From NCBI RefSeq assembly GCF_001010285.1, contig NZ_CP011104.1, positions 3,472,001-3,536,000 of the forward strand: a DNA stretch of 64,000 nucleotides, given 5' to 3'. The notes beneath the pieces were generated by a model, which had not been told where the DNA came from, ran no database searches, and saw only the letters and a list, made by a program, of their open reading frames with translations. Below, piece after piece: positions 62,112 to 64,000 of the stretch. Source of the DNA: Photorhabdus thracensis. GTDB taxonomy: Bacteria > Pseudomonadota > Gammaproteobacteria > Enterobacterales > Enterobacteriaceae. A program made the translations under genes and the position numbers. Numbering within the stretch: the stretch's first letter is position 1; each line of letters begins with the position of its first letter.

Positions 62112-62149
62112 TTTACTGCCTGGTATTGTTATTTTTTCAGGAGCAAAGA

Positions 62150-62629
62150 ATGTCTCAATTGACCCACATTAATTCTACTGGTGAAGCCCATATGGTTGAT
62201 GTCTCTGCTAAAGCCGAAACAGAACGTGAGGCGCGGGCAGAGGCTTTTATTGAAATGACGCCGGAAACACTGGCAATGATTATTGACGGCAGTCATCACA
62301 AAGGGGATGTGTTTGCAACAGCCCGGATTGCGGGTATTCAGGCGGCGAAACGTACATGGGAATTAATTCCGCTTTGTCATCCATTACTGATAACGAAAGT
62401 CGAAGTTCAGTTGGAAGTGCAGGCAGAATATAACCGGGTGAGAATTGAGTCCTGTTGCCGTCTGACAGGAAAAACCGGCGTTGAAATGGAGGCGTTGACA
62501 GCGGCATCCGTCGCGGCGCTGACTATTTATGATATGTGTAAAGCAGTACAGAAAGATATGGTCATCGGGCCGGTTCGTTTGCTGGAGAAACGGGGTGGGC
62601 GATTAGAGCATTTTAAGGTGGAAGAATGA
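62150..62629 (+). CDS. moaC: MoaC, cyclic pyranopterin monophosphate synthase
   Basis: 159 aa from the ATG at 62150 with an AGGAG SD. It converts the MoaA product to cPMP. It has [19 protein letters not shown] at the N-terminus, [11 protein letters not shown] near 75 and the conserved [20 protein letters not shown] with [15 protein letters not shown]. It follows moaA directly; moaB, which sits between them in E. coli, is absent. It overlaps moaD (ATGA). Confidence 0.96.
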   Translation: MSQLTHINSTGEAHMVDVSAKAETEREARAEAFIEMTPETLAMIIDGSHHKGDVFATARIAGIQAAKRTWELIPLCHPLLITKVEVQLEVQAEYNRVRIESCCRLTGKTGVEMEALTAASVAALTIYDMCKAVQKDMVIGPVRLLEKRGGRLEHFKVEE

Positions 62630-62871
62630 TTAAAGTACTCTTTTTTGCTCAAGTACGTGAGCTGGTAGGGACTGATTCACTGGAGCTGGATAATAATCAT
62701 CCAACTGTTGAGGGTCTGAGAAAGGCATTAATATCAAAAGGTGAGCGTTGGGCTATGGCGCTGGAAGATGGAAAACTCCTGTCAGCAGTAAACCAAACTT
62801 TTGTTCATGGTGGGCATCCATTACAGGATGGCGATGAAGTGGCTTTTTTCCCGCCAGTGACTGGGGGGTGA
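62626..62871 (+). CDS. moaD: MoaD, molybdopterin synthase sulfur-carrier subunit
   Basis: 81 aa ubiquitin-fold protein ending in the required Gly-Gly (FFPPVTGG), which is adenylated by MoeB and thiocarboxylated. [11 protein letters not shown] is the family end motif. It overlaps moaC by four bases and is followed three bases later by moaE. Confidence 0.95.
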   Translation: MIKVLFFAQVRELVGTDSLELDNNHPTVEGLRKALISKGERWAMALEDGKLLSAVNQTFVHGGHPLQDGDEVAFFPPVTGG

Positions 62872-62874
62872 TTA

Positions 62875-63330
62875 ATGGAAAACACGCGTATATTTGTTGG
62901 CCCGGAAAATTTCAGTGTGGGGGATGAGCACCAATGGCTTTCTCAATGTGATGAAGATGGGGCTATCGTTACTTTCACGGGAAAAGTTCGTCATCATAAT
63001 CTGGGTGACCGAGTGAGTGTACTGAGACTGGAACACTATCCCGGAATGACGGAAAAAGCGTTACAAAATATTGTCGCCGAAGCACGGGATCGCTGGCCAT
63101 TGCAGCGCATCAGCGTTATCCATCGGATAGGTGCGCTTTACCCTGGTGATGAAATTGTGTTTGTTGGTGTGACAAGCGCCCATCGTCATATGGCTTTTGA
63201 AGCTACTGAATTTATTATGGATTATTTGAAAACAAAGGCGCCTTTCTGGAAAAAAGAGTCCTTGTCTGATGGTGACCGTTGGGTTGAATCCCGCGAGAGC
63301 GATCAAGAAGCAGCGAGACGCTGGTTATGA
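62875..63330 (+). CDS. moaE: MoaE, molybdopterin synthase catalytic subunit
   Basis: 151 aa. It transfers sulfur from MoaD to cPMP in a MoaD2-MoaE2 complex. It has GAIVTFTGKVRHHNLGD, LRLEHYPGMTEKAL, HRIGALYPGDEIVFVGVTSA HR and the C-terminal Lys-rich active loop LKTKAPFWKKE. It is last gene of the moa operon. The 181-base gap to ybhL has no gene. Confidence 0.96.
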   Translation: MENTRIFVGPENFSVGDEHQWLSQCDEDGAIVTFTGKVRHHNLGDRVSVLRLEHYPGMTEKALQNIVAEARDRWPLQRISVIHRIGALYPGDEIVFVGVTSAHRHMAFEATEFIMDYLKTKAPFWKKESLSDGDRWVESRESDQEAARRWL

Positions 63331-63511
63331 AGGCATTTTCTATTTTTGCGAAACGCTTCGAAAACTGATCAGATAGATGAACTGCCTATACGAGTAATTA
63401 TTGAATGGTTAATTGTTTTGATTATATTCTGTGATAATGTATAAAACTTGAGTGGGTTGTTGATATTAAAACAGCCCGAATTTCTAAACACTGTCATAGA
63501 AGGTAAGCGCC

Positions 63512-64000
63512 ATGGATCGTTATCCACGCTCAAATGGTTCTATAATCCAGCAGGCTGGAACCGGCCTGCAAACTTATATGGCCCAAGTTTATGGTTGGAT
63601 GACTTGTGGCCTGTTGTTAACAGCGTTTGTGGCTTGGTATGCGTCACAGAGCGAGGTTGTTGTTGCATTTATTTTCTCAAACTCAATTGTTTTCTATGGG
63701 CTGATTATTGCTCAATTGGGACTGGTTTTCGTTCTTTCCGGTTTGATTAACCGTATGAACGGTTCATTAGCGACAGGGCTGTTTATGCTGTATTCAGCTC
63801 TGACTGGGCTGACGCTTTCCAGTATTTTTAAAATATATACTGGTGATTCCATTGCTACCACTTTTGTCGTGACTGCGGGCATGTTTGGTGCGCTGAGTTT
63901 TTACGGTTATACCACCAAGCGTAGTTTGAGTGGCCTTGGCAGCTTCCTGTTTATGGGGCTTATCGGCATCATTCTGGCTTCTCTGGTTAACTATTGGTTA
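63512..64000 (+). CDS. ybhL: YbhL, BAX inhibitor-1 family membrane protein (partial)
   Basis: The first 163 codons are in the window, starting at ATG 63512 with SD GAAGG. The N-terminus MDRYPRSNGSIIQQAGTGLQ and YMAQVYGWMTCGLLLTAFVA, then GYTTKRSLSGLGSFLFMGLI match E. coli YbhL. Five hydrophobic segments are visible. It is a TMBIM/BI-1 inner-membrane protein of uncertain function. The gene runs off the right edge. Confidence 0.93.
   Translation, partial: MDRYPRSNGSIIQQAGTGLQTYMAQVYGWMTCGLLLTAFVAWYASQSEVVVAFIFSNSIVFYGLIIAQLGLVFVLSGLINRMNGSLATGLFMLYSALTGLTLSSIFKIYTGDSIATTFVVTAGMFGALSFYGYTTKRSLSGLGSFLFMGLIGIILASLVNYWL

Overview
The window is a 64 kb piece of an enterobacterial chromosome, most likely Photorhabdus or a close Xenorhabdus/Photorhabdus relative. 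This is inferred from moderately AT-rich DNA, core proteins very close to but distinct from E. coli, a DUF721 (DciA-like) gene beside secM, many decaying insertion sequences, and fragments of toxin and secondary-metabolite genes. No rRNA, tRNA or CRISPR array was seen.

Layout. (1) 1-20822 is a nearly complete dcw-to-amp block: murD (3' end), ftsW, murG, murC, ddlB, ftsQ, ftsA, ftsZ, lpxC, dciA-like, secM, secA, mutT, then leftward yacG, zapD, coaE, hofC, hofB, ppdD, nadC, then a wrecked ampD and intact ampE. (2) 21053-23050 is a small accessory cluster: a DUF2975 membrane protein with an XRE regulator, then two small lipoproteins. (3) 23304-30237 is the pyruvate dehydrogenase operon pdhR-aceE-aceF-lpd with a perfect PdhR operator. 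(4) 30238-39311 is an insertion-sequence graveyard with three truncated IS982-family copies, an IS110 fragment, two IS5-family elements, one Tn5-like IS4-family element, ybfA, and fragments of a ketosynthase, a MATE transporter, a possible immunity gene and a broken two-gene unit. It joins two blocks that are far apart in E. coli K-12, so it is probably a rearrangement breakpoint. (5) 39312-46900 is the molybdate block modF, modE, acrZ, modABC, then ybhA and pgl. (6) 46901-49232 holds a broken S-type pyocin/nuclease toxin gene and a long AT-rich non-coding repeat related to one at 34963-35317. (7) 49233-54211 is the biotin locus bioA/bioBFCD with a BirA operator. (8) 54212-57818 is an accessory insert with a coupled pair, an XRE/S24-like regulator and an N-terminally extended YhhQ-family transporter. 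(9) 57819-64000 is uvrB, ybhK, the Moco riboswitch, moaA-moaC-moaD-moaE (moaB absent) and the start of ybhL.

The core genes form classical functional sets: peptidoglycan precursor synthesis and divisome assembly, Sec export with SecM feedback, acetyl-CoA production, molybdate import feeding molybdopterin synthesis, and biotin synthesis. The most unusual signals are the covarying start-codon hairpins in three divergent IS982-family copies, the regulator/YhhQ pair, the diverged non-coding repeat family beside toxin debris, and the wrecked ampD.
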